A stretch of DNA of 15,191 nt from Phoenicibacter sp963588595 (GCA_963588595.1 CAVAIA010000040.1:1-15191), one strand, 5' to 3'; counted from the first letter of the stretch, positions 7,384-15,086 are shown. A program made the numbers and translations. Notes: generated by a model from the sequence alone, not told the origin.

Positions 7384-8994
7384 TTAAGTTGTTTTCTTTC
7401 GCCTCAATTTCGAAATGAGCTTCTTAATCAATTGCGCTTCTTCAACCTTAAACAACATAGCAAGTCCATACGTTATCGCAAGCGAGATAACGCCCCCGAC
7501 CAACACTGCAACGAAAGCTTGAAACGCGCTATAAAATTCAGTTCCCGAAGTCATTATCGTAGCTAGAGGGTAGGCAACGCAACATCCTAAAATCGCTCCT
7601 ATGCCTCCGAGAACGAGCATAACAAAAGAACTTTTTATCGCTCGCATAAAGCCCAAAGAGCCAAAAACGTGGTGGAATCTAATTAGAACTGCAACACAAA
7701 CGCCGAAGTTAAACACAAAGAATGAGAGCATAACGCCAGGGATCATAAAGTTTTTTGCTGCCCAAACGCAAAATATGCATGCAATAATTGTGAATGCCAA
7801 ATAACTTAGACTTAAAAACTTCATATCGTGAGAAGCTGCGCAAACATTAATCAAATAAGCCACCAATGCATAAAAGGGCAACGAAATAGACACGATAGAA
7901 AGGCAAACGTAGGAATTTGTAAAAGAAGCATTGTCGAAGTTCCCAGCAGCAAAGAATGCCATTAAAAATGGCGAGAAAACCATCAAATAGAGCGCAAAAG
8001 GCACCATCATAAACGTGATTTGCCTAAGCCCACTCATCATCCTTCTCTTAAACTCATTCTTGTCACCATTTGAAAAAAGAGTTGAAAGCTCTGTCACCAT
8101 TGCAGTTTGAATAGGCACAGCAAAAAGTGAAGCAGGTAAAACAAACCACACCCTAACATAATAAAGGATTGCAGCCCCAGCATCATCTGAATAGAGCGAC
8201 CAGCTTGATTGAATCGAAGCTAAAACAGCAGCGCAAAGTGTGTTTAGCAAAGAAGGGAGCCCAATCTTTAAAGTTTCCTTTAGAGCAGGATCTTTTAGAT
8301 CTATCTTTAAAGAAAGTTTTATTCCTTGTTTTTTCATAGGTCTAATTTGAACCAAAACTTGAACTAGCACGCCGAGCGGATTCCCTATCGCATAAATTAA
8401 AAAACCAGCAAATTCATTAGTTTGTGCGATCTTAAAGCCGATGATAAAAGACACAATAACAACCACATTATTAAAAACTGGCGCCATTTGACTCCAAAAA
8501 TATTTCCGCTCAGCATTAAGGACTCCTCCAAGAAGAGAGCTTAGTGGATAGAGCAAGACCTCTATGCAAAAAAATCGGAAGAACAAAGTTGCCGTGTCAA
8601 AAGAGAAAGTCGAGTCAGCTCCAGCAGATTGCGTAAAAACGAGAGGGGATGCAAAAATGAATGCAGCGATCGTCAAAACCCCCATCATGACTAATATAAT
8701 CCCAGTCATATTAGAAACATAATCAGAAGCTCCAGCCTTCCCTAAGTTTTTCTTAACGCTTATATAAACAGGCAAAAAGGCAGTGTAGAGCATCCCCCCG
8801 CACGTTATCTCGAAAAGTAAATTCGGCAAGTTGTTTGCAACTGTGTAGCAACTTGCTAGCATAGTTGCACCTAAAGTGAAAGCTTGCGCCCAAGTTCTAA
8901 TAAATCCAGTTATTCGGCTTAAAAAAACTAAACCCGTCATCATGATCGAGTTTCTTGCAACTTGAGACTCGCTCGATATATAGCTATCTTCCAT
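7384..8994 (-). CDS. murJ: Lipid II flippase MurJ (MviN family)
   Basis: MOP-superfamily membrane protein that moves lipid II to the outer face of the membrane. The 536 residues form a run of hydrophobic segments consistent with 14 helices. Diagnostic stretches are VFLSRITGFIRTWAQA near 23-38, LPNLLFEITCGGMLYTAFLPVY at about 56-77, GGVLNAERKYFWSQMAPVFNN in the fifth-helix region and YYVRVWFVLPASLFAVPIQT midway. Arginines equivalent to E. coli MurJ R18, R24 and R270 are present. The R52-R53 pair is replaced by Phe-Glu, so it is not of the proteobacterial type. The ATG at 8994 lies two bases after the stop of the MATE gene, so the pair is probably translated together. An intrinsic terminator follows. 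A paralogue with another flipped substrate cannot be excluded. Confidence 0.9.
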   Translation of the reverse strand: MEDSYISSESQVARNSIMMTGLVFLSRITGFIRTWAQAFTLGATMLASCYTVANNLPNLLFEITCGGMLYTAFLPVYISVKKNLGKAGASDYVSNMTGIILVMMGVLTIAAFIFASPLVFTQSAGADSTFSFDTATLFFRFFCIEVLLYPLSSLLGGVLNAERKYFWSQMAPVFNNVVVIVSFIIGFKIAQTNEFAGFLIYAIGNPLGVLVQVLVQIRPMKKQGIKLSLKIDLKDPALKETLKIGLPSLLNTLCAAVLASIQSSWSLYSDDAGAAILYYVRVWFVLPASLFAVPIQTAMVTELSTLFSNGDKNEFKRRMMSGLRQITFMMVPFALYLMVFSPFLMAFFAAGNFDNASFTNSYVCLSIVSISLPFYALVAYLINVCAASHDMKFLSLSYLAFTIIACIFCVWAAKNFMIPGVMLSFFVFNFGVCVAVLIRFHHVFGSLGFMRAIKSSFVMLVLGGIGAILGCCVAYPLATIMTSGTEFYSAFQAFVAVLVGGVISLAITYGLAMLFKVEEAQLIKKLISKLRRKKTT

Positions 8995-8996
8995 TA

Positions 8997-10412
8997 CTAA
9001 CTCTCACTCGTTGAGGAAACAATCCATTTCTTTAATTTCTTAACCTCTAAGATAACAAAAATCGACGTAACAGCGACGCTTAAAATGTCAGCGGAAGGCA
9101 CACTAAATAAGATCATGTTAACGGGAGACGTTTTGAAAACTCCTGCCAACATAGGAAAAATTATATAAAAAGGCGTCAATAAGATGACCTGTCGTAAAAG
9201 TTCAATAAAGGCAGCTTTATAAGGCTGACCACTAGATTGAAAATAACTTCCACCTATTATTTGGAAAGCAACAAGTGGGCAAAAAACCATATTGACGAAA
9301 AGCGACCACTTACTAAATTCTTCTAGCTCACCTGAAATGCCAAATAGAAATAAAATTTGATCAGGGAAAATGTGAATGAGTGCTAGAACAATAAAGCCTG
9401 TCACGATCCCGCTCAAGCAAGTTGTCTTTAAGGCGTCAAGAACCCTTTGCCATTTTCTCGCGCCGATGTTGTAACCAACAATTGGCTGCATGCCCATGGT
9501 TATCCCTATAAAAACAGAACATATGATCCAAACAACCCTGTTCGAAACCCCAATTCCTGCCAAGCAACCCTCAACTCCAACAGTTGAAGTCGAACCATAA
9601 ATGGCAATAACATGATTAAACACGATATTTACGACAGTGGAGCCAACTTGCATTGCAAATGAGGCTAGACCAAGCTTTAATATCATCATGCAATCGCCAA
9701 AGTCAAGCTTAAAGCATTGGACTCTAAGTTTAAATGGAGTTGTTTTGCATTTCGTAAAATACCAAATAACAGGAATTGCTGTTGTTGCCTCACCGCAAAC
9801 TGTTGCAAGCGCGCTGCCAGCGACCCCCATATTCATAACAGCAACAAATAGCAAATTAAAAACAACGCACATAACAGCACTAAATGCTGAAGATGCAAGT
9901 GCTAAGTCTGGTCTTCCTGCAGTTCTCAAGAAATTGTAGAGACCAAATCCAATCGTTACAAAAATGTCAAATGTGATTAAAATCAAAACAAATTGCTTCG
10001 TTGGCTCCCAAAGCTCTTGGGTTGTTCCGATTAAGGTTAGAAGCGGATCAATAAAAATCCACCCCAAAATTGCAACAATTATCGACATAATTATCATTAA
10101 AACGAATGAGTTGCCGAGCGTTAACTCAACTTTATCAATTTTGCCTTTTCCAAGTTGAATCGCCGCAAGAGCATTTCCGCCCATCCCTATCAAAAGACCG
10201 AGAGCCATCATCATATTTTGAATTGGAATAGAAAGTGTTATCACTGCCAAGCCATAATCACCTACAAACCACCCAAGAATGGCAGAATCTATTATTGAGT
10301 AGAGAGAATAAACAAGTTCTGCAACAACACATGGAACTGCATACTCAAAAAGCAACCGCCCAATTGGGGCGGTTGCAAGACGTTCAGTTGACTTGTCTTC
10401 GTTTCTAAACAC
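8997..10412 (-). CDS. MATE-family efflux transporter
   Basis: Multidrug and toxic compound extrusion family antiporter, normally exporting organic cations with Na+ or H+ exchange. The 471 residues contain about 12 hydrophobic helices in two MatE halves. The first opens with APIGRLLFEYAVPCVVAELV near residue 15. Family-typical elements are NFLRTAGRPDLALASSAFSA and GVAGSALATVCGEA in the first half, and GMQPIVGYNIGARKWQRV in the second. The start is GTG at 10412, 17 bases after the DUF4013 stop, without a clear ribosome binding site; the N-terminal length fits the family. It shares a superfamily with MurJ, the next gene two bases away, which makes a wall-related substrate worth considering. The substrate cannot be predicted from sequence. 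Confidence 0.92.
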   Translation of the reverse strand: MFRNEDKSTERLATAPIGRLLFEYAVPCVVAELVYSLYSIIDSAILGWFVGDYGLAVITLSIPIQNMMMALGLLIGMGGNALAAIQLGKGKIDKVELTLGNSFVLMIIMSIIVAILGWIFIDPLLTLIGTTQELWEPTKQFVLILITFDIFVTIGFGLYNFLRTAGRPDLALASSAFSAVMCVVFNLLFVAVMNMGVAGSALATVCGEATTAIPVIWYFTKCKTTPFKLRVQCFKLDFGDCMMILKLGLASFAMQVGSTVVNIVFNHVIAIYGSTSTVGVEGCLAGIGVSNRVVWIICSVFIGITMGMQPIVGYNIGARKWQRVLDALKTTCLSGIVTGFIVLALIHIFPDQILFLFGISGELEEFSKWSLFVNMVFCPLVAFQIIGGSYFQSSGQPYKAAFIELLRQVILLTPFYIIFPMLAGVFKTSPVNMILFSVPSADILSVAVTSIFVILEVKKLKKWIVSSTSES

Positions 10413-10429
10413 TAACTAAAGCTAAACAA

Positions 10430-11467
10430 TTATAAGTTTCTCACCCTTATAAATTTAGGTTCTTGCTTCCAATTGTTGCAATATCTCGCAACGAAGTGAC
10501 CCATCGCGCGAGTCTCTAAAACAGTTGTAAACGTTTGAAGAATGTTAAGAACATAAAAACAAGGTAAGTAGAAAATAAGAAAAGAAAAGCCAAAATTTAT
10601 TATCATCAATGCGAAGTTAAGAGCAATCTTCGGATTATTCGACATCGCTTTTTCAAAAGCGTTAAGACCTCCCAATTGATTGATAAATGTGTATATCGAC
10701 AAAAACGTCTCTCCGCCAAACGTCAAACAATAAAGCAAAGTCCAAATAAAAATTACGAAAATAGCAATTCCTGCAACAATCAAAGCTGGAATAAAAACAA
10801 TGAAAAGAACCTTTTGCCAACGCGATTTTAAAGCACGCGTTGCCGCGCTTAAATTAAAGCCCTCGCTAAGATCATCAAAAACTGCCATGCGAATAGTAAG
10901 CATGGGCTTTAATATTTCCAAAAAAAACAAAACAGCAAGTGAAACGATCGCGCCTATGATCGGGATTATTCCTATGAGAGCATTAAACAACCCAAAGATT
11001 GTCGAAATAATGAGTCCTATCAAGAAACACATAGCACCATTTGCAAATGTGCGGTCACCAAAAATCTTAGTTGGCATTCCTGCAACCTTATCAAAAATAA
11101 GATCTCTTCCCCACCTCATCGCATATCCGCTGATAAACCAATTAAAGATAGGAATAAATTCAATTAAGCCAAGAAGCGCAAATCTTGAGACATATCCCTC
11201 AGACTTTTGGATATCTTGCAATGCTGCGCCAACGCAACCCTTCTCATAGACAGCCTCGCTTGTAAAGTTTTGCGTCTGCTGTTGTTGAGGTGCAGCGCTA
11301 AATTGAACTTGCTGTTCTTGAGCTTGTTGCGTTTGAGCAGAAGATTGAGGTTGCTCAACAATAACTTTCTTCTCAACACTCACCCCCGGGACTTCCATTT
11401 TTTGCCCAGTTTGCGAACTGCTATCATTTAAATTCTCGTCACTTTGCGTGTTTTTGTCATCTGTCAT
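10430..11467 (-). CDS. DUF4013 multi-pass membrane protein with Gln-rich N-terminus
   Basis: Function unknown. The 345 residues begin with a hydrophilic tail of about 75 residues rich in Gln, Ser and Thr (many QQ runs between 38 and 68). A membrane domain follows, with about six hydrophobic segments between 96 and 315. The stretch GYAMRWGRDLIFDK (114-127), followed by MPTKIFGDRTFANG, and the later FDDLSEGFNLSAATRALKSRW fit the DUF4013 family as I know it from archaea and coriobacteria. The ATG at 11467 has a clean AAGGAG nine bases upstream, the best ribosome binding site in this unit. It follows the DUF2207 gene by 36 bases and precedes the MATE gene by 17, so one transcript is likely. The family assignment is from recognition, not a search. 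Confidence 0.75.
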   Translation of the reverse strand: MTDDKNTQSDENLNDSSSQTGQKMEVPGVSVEKKVIVEQPQSSAQTQQAQEQQVQFSAAPQQQQTQNFTSEAVYEKGCVGAALQDIQKSEGYVSRFALLGLIEFIPIFNWFISGYAMRWGRDLIFDKVAGMPTKIFGDRTFANGAMCFLIGLIISTIFGLFNALIGIIPIIGAIVSLAVLFFLEILKPMLTIRMAVFDDLSEGFNLSAATRALKSRWQKVLFIVFIPALIVAGIAIFVIFIWTLLYCLTFGGETFLSIYTFINQLGGLNAFEKAMSNNPKIALNFALMIINFGFSFLIFYLPCFYVLNILQTFTTVLETRAMGHFVARYCNNWKQEPKFIRVRNL

Positions 11468-11503
11468 AACTTTTAACTCCTTAAATCAAAAAGTAAAACC
11501 ACA

Positions 11504-12778
11504 TTAAAGTTTATCACGATAATTCACGTTATACGTTGGAGACCAATTTGCAAGTATCAAAATTATTGCGCCCGCAGCAAAAAATGCGATTGCTCCAGGC
11601 AAATTTTTAATAACAGCGAAACATACAATTGCGCCTAAGAACAAAACGATAGAGACAACTAAAAAACGCTTTTGTCTAGCAATTGACTTTTTGTCGAATG
11701 TGTCAATTTCTTCAATAAGTTTTCCTTCTTTTAAGTTCAAGCTAGTCAAAATTTCTTTGAATCTTCTAAATTGAATCGCGTAAATAATGAGGCATATCGC
11801 TAAAGTCAAAGCCGCAACACCGCATAAAATAGAACCTAATAAAAAACCGTTTGAGGTGACGATTGTTGACGTGTCGCTCCAAGACTTCTCCTCACTAATT
11901 GCTAAATTCTTCCTTGCACCACTAGCCTTCATTGCCGTTGAACTCCCAACATTGTTTAAACAAGACTTAGGAATTACAAGGTGCATATCACTGTCGATCT
12001 TTAAAGATTTAAGAGCGCTTCTTGCCTCAATTGAACCGTCCTCAAAAAATTCGACCTCGCCTTCCCCACCATGTCCCCACGCAACAACATTATCTCCATA
12101 AACAACACTTTGACCCTCTGGAATCGGGAAAATCAAGGAGGCATTTATTGAGACGCTTTGTTTTTGTTTTAAGAAATAACTTGACGGATCCGCTGAAGAA
12201 CGCGGAAGGTAGGTCCAATAAAGTTCAGCAACATCATCATAAACGTAAAGAGCATTATTTACGTGATAAGTGACCTCCATAACATACTCTTTTGAATAAT
12301 CGAACTCATTAGGCAAAAATATAAACAAATTTCCAGATGATCCATCATATGAAAATGAGTTATCTCCATCAACGTTATTAAGTTTTTTGTCAATGTAATT
12401 TTTCTCCAAGATAGAGGCGTCAGGCTTCTTGTTTAATGAAAGAACCTTAGATCCGCCCTCTCCGTTAACGTCTAGTTCAATAAAACGAACGCTTTCAACA
12501 CTAATCGAACTTAAATTTGACGGTTTAGAAATCGATTCGGTCAATATCTTTGAACCATTGACAACGCTCACACTCTTTTGTTCAACAACACTTAAACCGC
12601 CATCAGTTTCAATTTGACCTGTTATGTTTGCAGAAGACAAGGTAAATCTTTGTTCCTTTTCACCCCAATTCACAAAGAAAAGAAGAGTCACACAAACTAA
12701 AAGCGTTGCCAAAATGAAGATGGCAACTAACAATACACCTCGATGTTTCAACTTTGCGCTTGGATTACTATCTTTCAT
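11504..12778 (-). CDS. DUF2207 membrane protein
   Basis: Member of the poorly characterised DUF2207 family, predicted to sit in the membrane with a large extracytoplasmic domain. The 424 residues show a helix at about 14-36 (an uncleaved anchor or signal), an outer domain to about 300, a helix near 310-332, a short charged cytoplasmic linker and two further helices near 370-412. Family-like stretches are VTYHVNNALYVYDDVAELYWTYL and VVAWGHGGEGEVEF in the outer domain. It is shorter than many DUF2207 proteins, which exceed 550 residues, mainly because little cytoplasmic sequence follows the last helices. The ATG at 12778 has no visible ribosome binding site. It is the first gene of the four-gene membrane unit, just after the groESL terminator, and no convincing promoter of its own is apparent. 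Confidence 0.8.
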   Translation of the reverse strand: MKDSNPSAKLKHRGVLLVAIFILATLLVCVTLLFFVNWGEKEQRFTLSSANITGQIETDGGLSVVEQKSVSVVNGSKILTESISKPSNLSSISVESVRFIELDVNGEGGSKVLSLNKKPDASILEKNYIDKKLNNVDGDNSFSYDGSSGNLFIFLPNEFDYSKEYVMEVTYHVNNALYVYDDVAELYWTYLPRSSADPSSYFLKQKQSVSINASLIFPIPEGQSVVYGDNVVAWGHGGEGEVEFFEDGSIEARSALKSLKIDSDMHLVIPKSCLNNVGSSTAMKASGARKNLAISEEKSWSDTSTIVTSNGFLLGSILCGVAALTLAICLIIYAIQFRRFKEILTSLNLKEGKLIEEIDTFDKKSIARQKRFLVVSIVLFLGAIVCFAVIKNLPGAIAFFAAGAIILILANWSPTYNVNYRDKL

Positions 12779-12802
12779 AACTAAATTTTAACTAAAAATA
12801 AA

Positions 12803-12835
12803 TTAAGCACCTCATTTTTGAAATAAGGTGCTTAA
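12803..12835 (-). terminator. Terminator after groEL
   Basis: TTAAGCACCT (12803-12812) and AGGTGCTTAA (12826-12835) form a 10-bp inverted repeat around a 13-base loop. On the minus strand it is followed by the T-rich run TTTATTTTTAG. It begins 39 bases after the groEL stop. Only four of the ten pairs form a GC-containing core, so some read-through into the DUF2207 gene is plausible. Confidence 0.8.
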
Positions 12836-12874
12836 AAATTGAATCAATGATTAACTTTTATTGATCAAAAATTC

Positions 12875-14503
12875 CTACATCATACCGCCTTGCGCTGCAG
12901 CAGCGGCCGCTGCCATCTCTGAAGGATCAGGATCCTTAGGAATGTCATTGACTGTTGCTTCCGTTATCAAAATCATAGATGCAACAGAAGCAGCGCTTTG
13001 AAGAGCTGTGCGGGTAACTTTAACAGGGTCGTTAACACCCATCTTGATCATATCTCCCCACTCGTCGTTCTTGTAGTTTCTGCCAACCCCTGGCTTTGCT
13101 TTCTTGACTTCAGCCACCTCAACGCTGCCCTCATAGCCGGCATTGGTTGCTATTGCACGAAGAGGAGCCTCCATTGCGTTGCGCATTATGTTAACGCCGA
13201 TAGCCTCATCGCCTTCCGCCTTGATTTTGTCAAGAACGCCGATGGCATCAATAAGGGCAACTCCGCCTCCAGGAACAATTCCTTCCTCAACAGCAGCGCG
13301 AGTTGATTGAAGAGCATCTTCAATTCTGCTCTTCTTCTCTTTGAGTTCAGTCTCTGTTGCAGCACCAACCTTCAAAACAGCAACTCCGCCAGCAAGCTTT
13401 GCTTTTCTCTCTTGAAGTTTCTCACGATCAAAATCGCTGTCGCACTCCTTTAGTTCGAGTTCAATTTGAGCAACGCGATCTTCAATTGCTTTATGATCAC
13501 CTGCTCCATCAACAATCAAGAAGTCGTCCTTAGTCACCTTAACAGTCTTAGCATTGCCCATCGCTTGAATGTTAGCGTCAGCCAAAGTCATTCCTAGATC
13601 CTTATCAATGACTTGCGCGCCTGTTACAATAGCGATGTCTTCTAAGATTCTCTTGCGGCGATCTCCAAATCCAGGAGCCTTAACAGCAACAACGTTTAGC
13701 GTGCCACGAAGTTTATTCAACAACATCGTTGAAAGAGCCTCTCCTTCAACATCTTCTGCAACGATGAACAAAGGTCTTTGACTTCTCATAACTTCCTCAA
13801 GAAGCGGAATCATATCTTGAACGTTTGTCACTTTTTGATCAGTCAAAAGAATGTAAGGGTCTTTTAGGACTGCTTCCATCTTGTTTGCATCAGTTACCAT
13901 GTAAGGGGAAATGTAGCCTCTGTCATATTGCATGCCCTCAACGACTTCCATGTCAAGACCAAATGTTTGGCTGTCCTCAACAGAGATCGCTCCATCATTT
14001 CCAACAGCGCCCATAGCCTCAGCGATTTTCTCGCCGATCTCAGGATCCCCAGCTGAAATTGTTCCAACAGCAGCTATTTGCTCCTTAGTTGAAACTGGAG
14101 TTGAGTTCTTCTTGATTTCCTCAACAACTGCCTCCGTTGCCTTGTCAATTCCGCGACGAATAGCAAGCGCATCACTTCCTGCAGTCACATTTTTTATACC
14201 TTCTGAGACGATAACATCTGCTAAAAGTGTTGCTGTTGTTGTTCCGTCTCCTGCGACGTCGTTCGTTTTAACTGCAACTTCTCGAACGAGTTGCGCGCCC
14301 ATGTTCTCAACAGGATCTTCAAGCTCGATATCCTTCGCGACAGTAACACCATCGTTTGTTATAGTTGGCGCACCATAAGACTTCTCAAGCGCAACATATC
14401 TGCCTTTTGGTCCCAACGTCACTTTAACTGCATCAGCAAGTTTTGTAACTCCGCTTGCGAGTTTTCCTCTTGCATCAGCATCAAATCTAATTGCTTTTGC
14501 CAT
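12875..14503 (-). CDS. groEL: 60 kDa chaperonin GroEL
   Basis: Cytoplasmic ATP-driven folding chamber subunit, a 14-mer acting with the GroES lid. The 542 residues are full length. They show VTLGPKGRYV near 28-37, the nucleotide site NDGVTVAKDIELEDP at 50-64, GDGTTTATLLA at 85-95 with the catalytic aspartate at 86, the apical-domain PLFIVAEDVEGEAL, the switch region KAPGFGDRRKRILEDIA and VEEGIVPGGGVAL near 405-417. The C-terminal tail is Ala-rich and ends QGGMM, a reduced version of the usual GGM repeats. The ATG at 14503 has AGGAGA eight bases upstream. It lies 60 bases after groES and is followed by a terminator, so it is expressed from the CIRCE-controlled promoter. Confidence 0.99.
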   Translation of the reverse strand: MAKAIRFDADARGKLASGVTKLADAVKVTLGPKGRYVALEKSYGAPTITNDGVTVAKDIELEDPVENMGAQLVREVAVKTNDVAGDGTTTATLLADVIVSEGIKNVTAGSDALAIRRGIDKATEAVVEEIKKNSTPVSTKEQIAAVGTISAGDPEIGEKIAEAMGAVGNDGAISVEDSQTFGLDMEVVEGMQYDRGYISPYMVTDANKMEAVLKDPYILLTDQKVTNVQDMIPLLEEVMRSQRPLFIVAEDVEGEALSTMLLNKLRGTLNVVAVKAPGFGDRRKRILEDIAIVTGAQVIDKDLGMTLADANIQAMGNAKTVKVTKDDFLIVDGAGDHKAIEDRVAQIELELKECDSDFDREKLQERKAKLAGGVAVLKVGAATETELKEKKSRIEDALQSTRAAVEEGIVPGGGVALIDAIGVLDKIKAEGDEAIGVNIMRNAMEAPLRAIATNAGYEGSVEVAEVKKAKPGVGRNYKNDEWGDMIKMGVNDPVKVTRTALQSAASVASMILITEATVNDIPKDPDPSEMAAAAAAAQGGMM

Positions 14504-14563
14504 TTTCTTTATCTCCTAACTTAAAATCTTTTTTGGTTAACTTAAAAATTTTTAAAACTTGCT

Positions 14564-14851
14564 CTATGCATAAACAGCATAGATGTCGTCTGCTTTAACG
14601 ATGATATATTTCTCACCAGAAACTTCAATCTCGTTTCCTGCAAACTTTGAGTAAACAACACGGTCTCCAACCTTGACGTTCATCGGAATTAAATTCCCAT
14701 TGTTGTCTCTTTTACCTTCGCCAACAGCCTCAATTTTGCCGCAACTTGGCTTTTCTTTTGAAGAACTCGCGATGTACAAACCAGATGCTGTTGTTTCCTC
14801 GGCATCATCTTGCTTAAGAATAACGCGATCTCCTAATGGTTTTAGATTCAT
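14564..14851 (-). CDS. groES: 10 kDa co-chaperonin GroES
   Basis: Heptameric lid of the GroEL chamber. The preferred start is the ATG at 14851, giving 95 residues that open MNLKPLGDRVILK, the standard GroES N-terminus. AGGAG lies eight bases upstream (14860-14864). An in-frame TTG at 14881 would add ten residues (MSFKRKGEEK) that actually encode the ribosome binding site, so it is rejected. VKVGDRVVYSKFAGNEI and the closing KADDIYAVYA are typical. The mobile loop reads TASGLYIASSSKEKP, with LYI where the GroEL-contacting tripeptide is usually IVL. The gene is first in the groESL operon, under a consensus promoter with a CIRCE operator. Confidence 0.98.
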   Translation of the reverse strand: MNLKPLGDRVILKQDDAEETTASGLYIASSSKEKPSCGKIEAVGEGKRDNNGNLIPMNVKVGDRVVYSKFAGNEIEVSGEKYIIVKADDIYAVYA

Positions 14852-14881
14852 TTTTTCTTCTCCTTTTCTTTTAAAACTCAA

Positions 14882-14903
14882 GCAAATTAATGATTAATTT
14901 AGC
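14882..14903 (-). other. AT-rich hairpin in the groES 5' leader
   Basis: AAATTAA (14884-14890) and TTAATTT (14894-14900) pair around a 3-base loop, with an extra GC/GC pair beyond a one-base bulge. It lies between the predicted transcription start near 14918 and the groES ribosome binding site. The repeat is visible; a regulatory or stabilising role is speculative. Confidence 0.35.
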
Positions 14904-14923
14904 TTTCTTTTAATTACATCTTA

Positions 14924-14951
14924 ATTATAAGAGCAATTAGCACTCTGTCAA
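14924..14951 (-). promoter_or_regulatory. Sigma-A type promoter of groESL
   Basis: On the minus strand a perfect -35 TTGACA (14946-14951) and a perfect -10 TATAAT (14924-14929) are separated by 16 bases. The predicted start near 14918 leaves a leader of about 65 bases. The -35 lies inside the CIRCE spacer, so HrcA binding would block polymerase. Confidence 0.93.
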
Positions 14952-14963
14952 CAAGAGTGCTAA
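14937..14963. promoter_or_regulatory. CIRCE operator (HrcA binding site)
   Basis: TTAGCACTC (14937-14945), a 9-base spacer and GAGTGCTAA (14955-14963) reproduce the CIRCE consensus without a mismatch. CIRCE is bound by the heat-shock repressor HrcA, whose activity depends on GroESL. hrcA itself is not in the window. The operator overlaps the groES -35 hexamer. Confidence 0.98.
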
Positions 14964-15056
14964 AAATAAAACATTTGATGTAAGATTTGTTAGATAATCT
15001 TATAAGAAGAGACTCAAGTTTGAAGCGTTTTATCTTATTTTTTAAATAAAATTATT

Positions 15057-15086
15057 TTGACAAATTCGCAATTTAGATGCTATAAT
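15057..15086 (+). promoter_or_regulatory. Promoter of the initiator tRNA gene
   Basis: A perfect TTGACA (15057-15062) and a perfect TATAAT (15081-15086) are separated by 18 bases on the plus strand, with an A/T-rich run just upstream. Transcription would start near 15093, about 20 bases before the tRNA. It is divergent from the groESL promoter. Confidence 0.88.

Noticed and set aside
10800..11249. 149-codon plus-strand open frame opposite the DUF4013 gene
   Set aside because: The minus-strand gene has a strong ribosome binding site, coherent membrane helices and operon context; the antisense frame has none.
12843..12865. ATCAAT/ATTGAT inverted repeat just after groEL
   Set aside because: Six AT-dominated pairs with an 11-base loop are expected by chance here, and the real terminator is the 10-bp hairpin at 12803-12835.
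12998..14524. Several plus-strand open frames of 60 to 148 codons opposite groEL
   Set aside because: They are antisense shadows of a highly conserved gene, show no protein family features and lack start signals.
14852..14881. Upstream TTG start extending groES by ten residues
   Set aside because: The extension is translated from the ribosome binding site itself and all GroES proteins start near MNLKPLGDR.
14852..14936. Riboswitch or RNA thermometer in the groES leader
   Set aside because: Only one short AT hairpin is present and it does not cover the ribosome binding site, which stays single-stranded by inspection.
14998..15007. Perfect 10-bp palindrome TCTTATAAGA between the divergent promoters
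   Set aside because: Short and AT-rich, in a region where such palindromes arise easily, with no second copy in the window.
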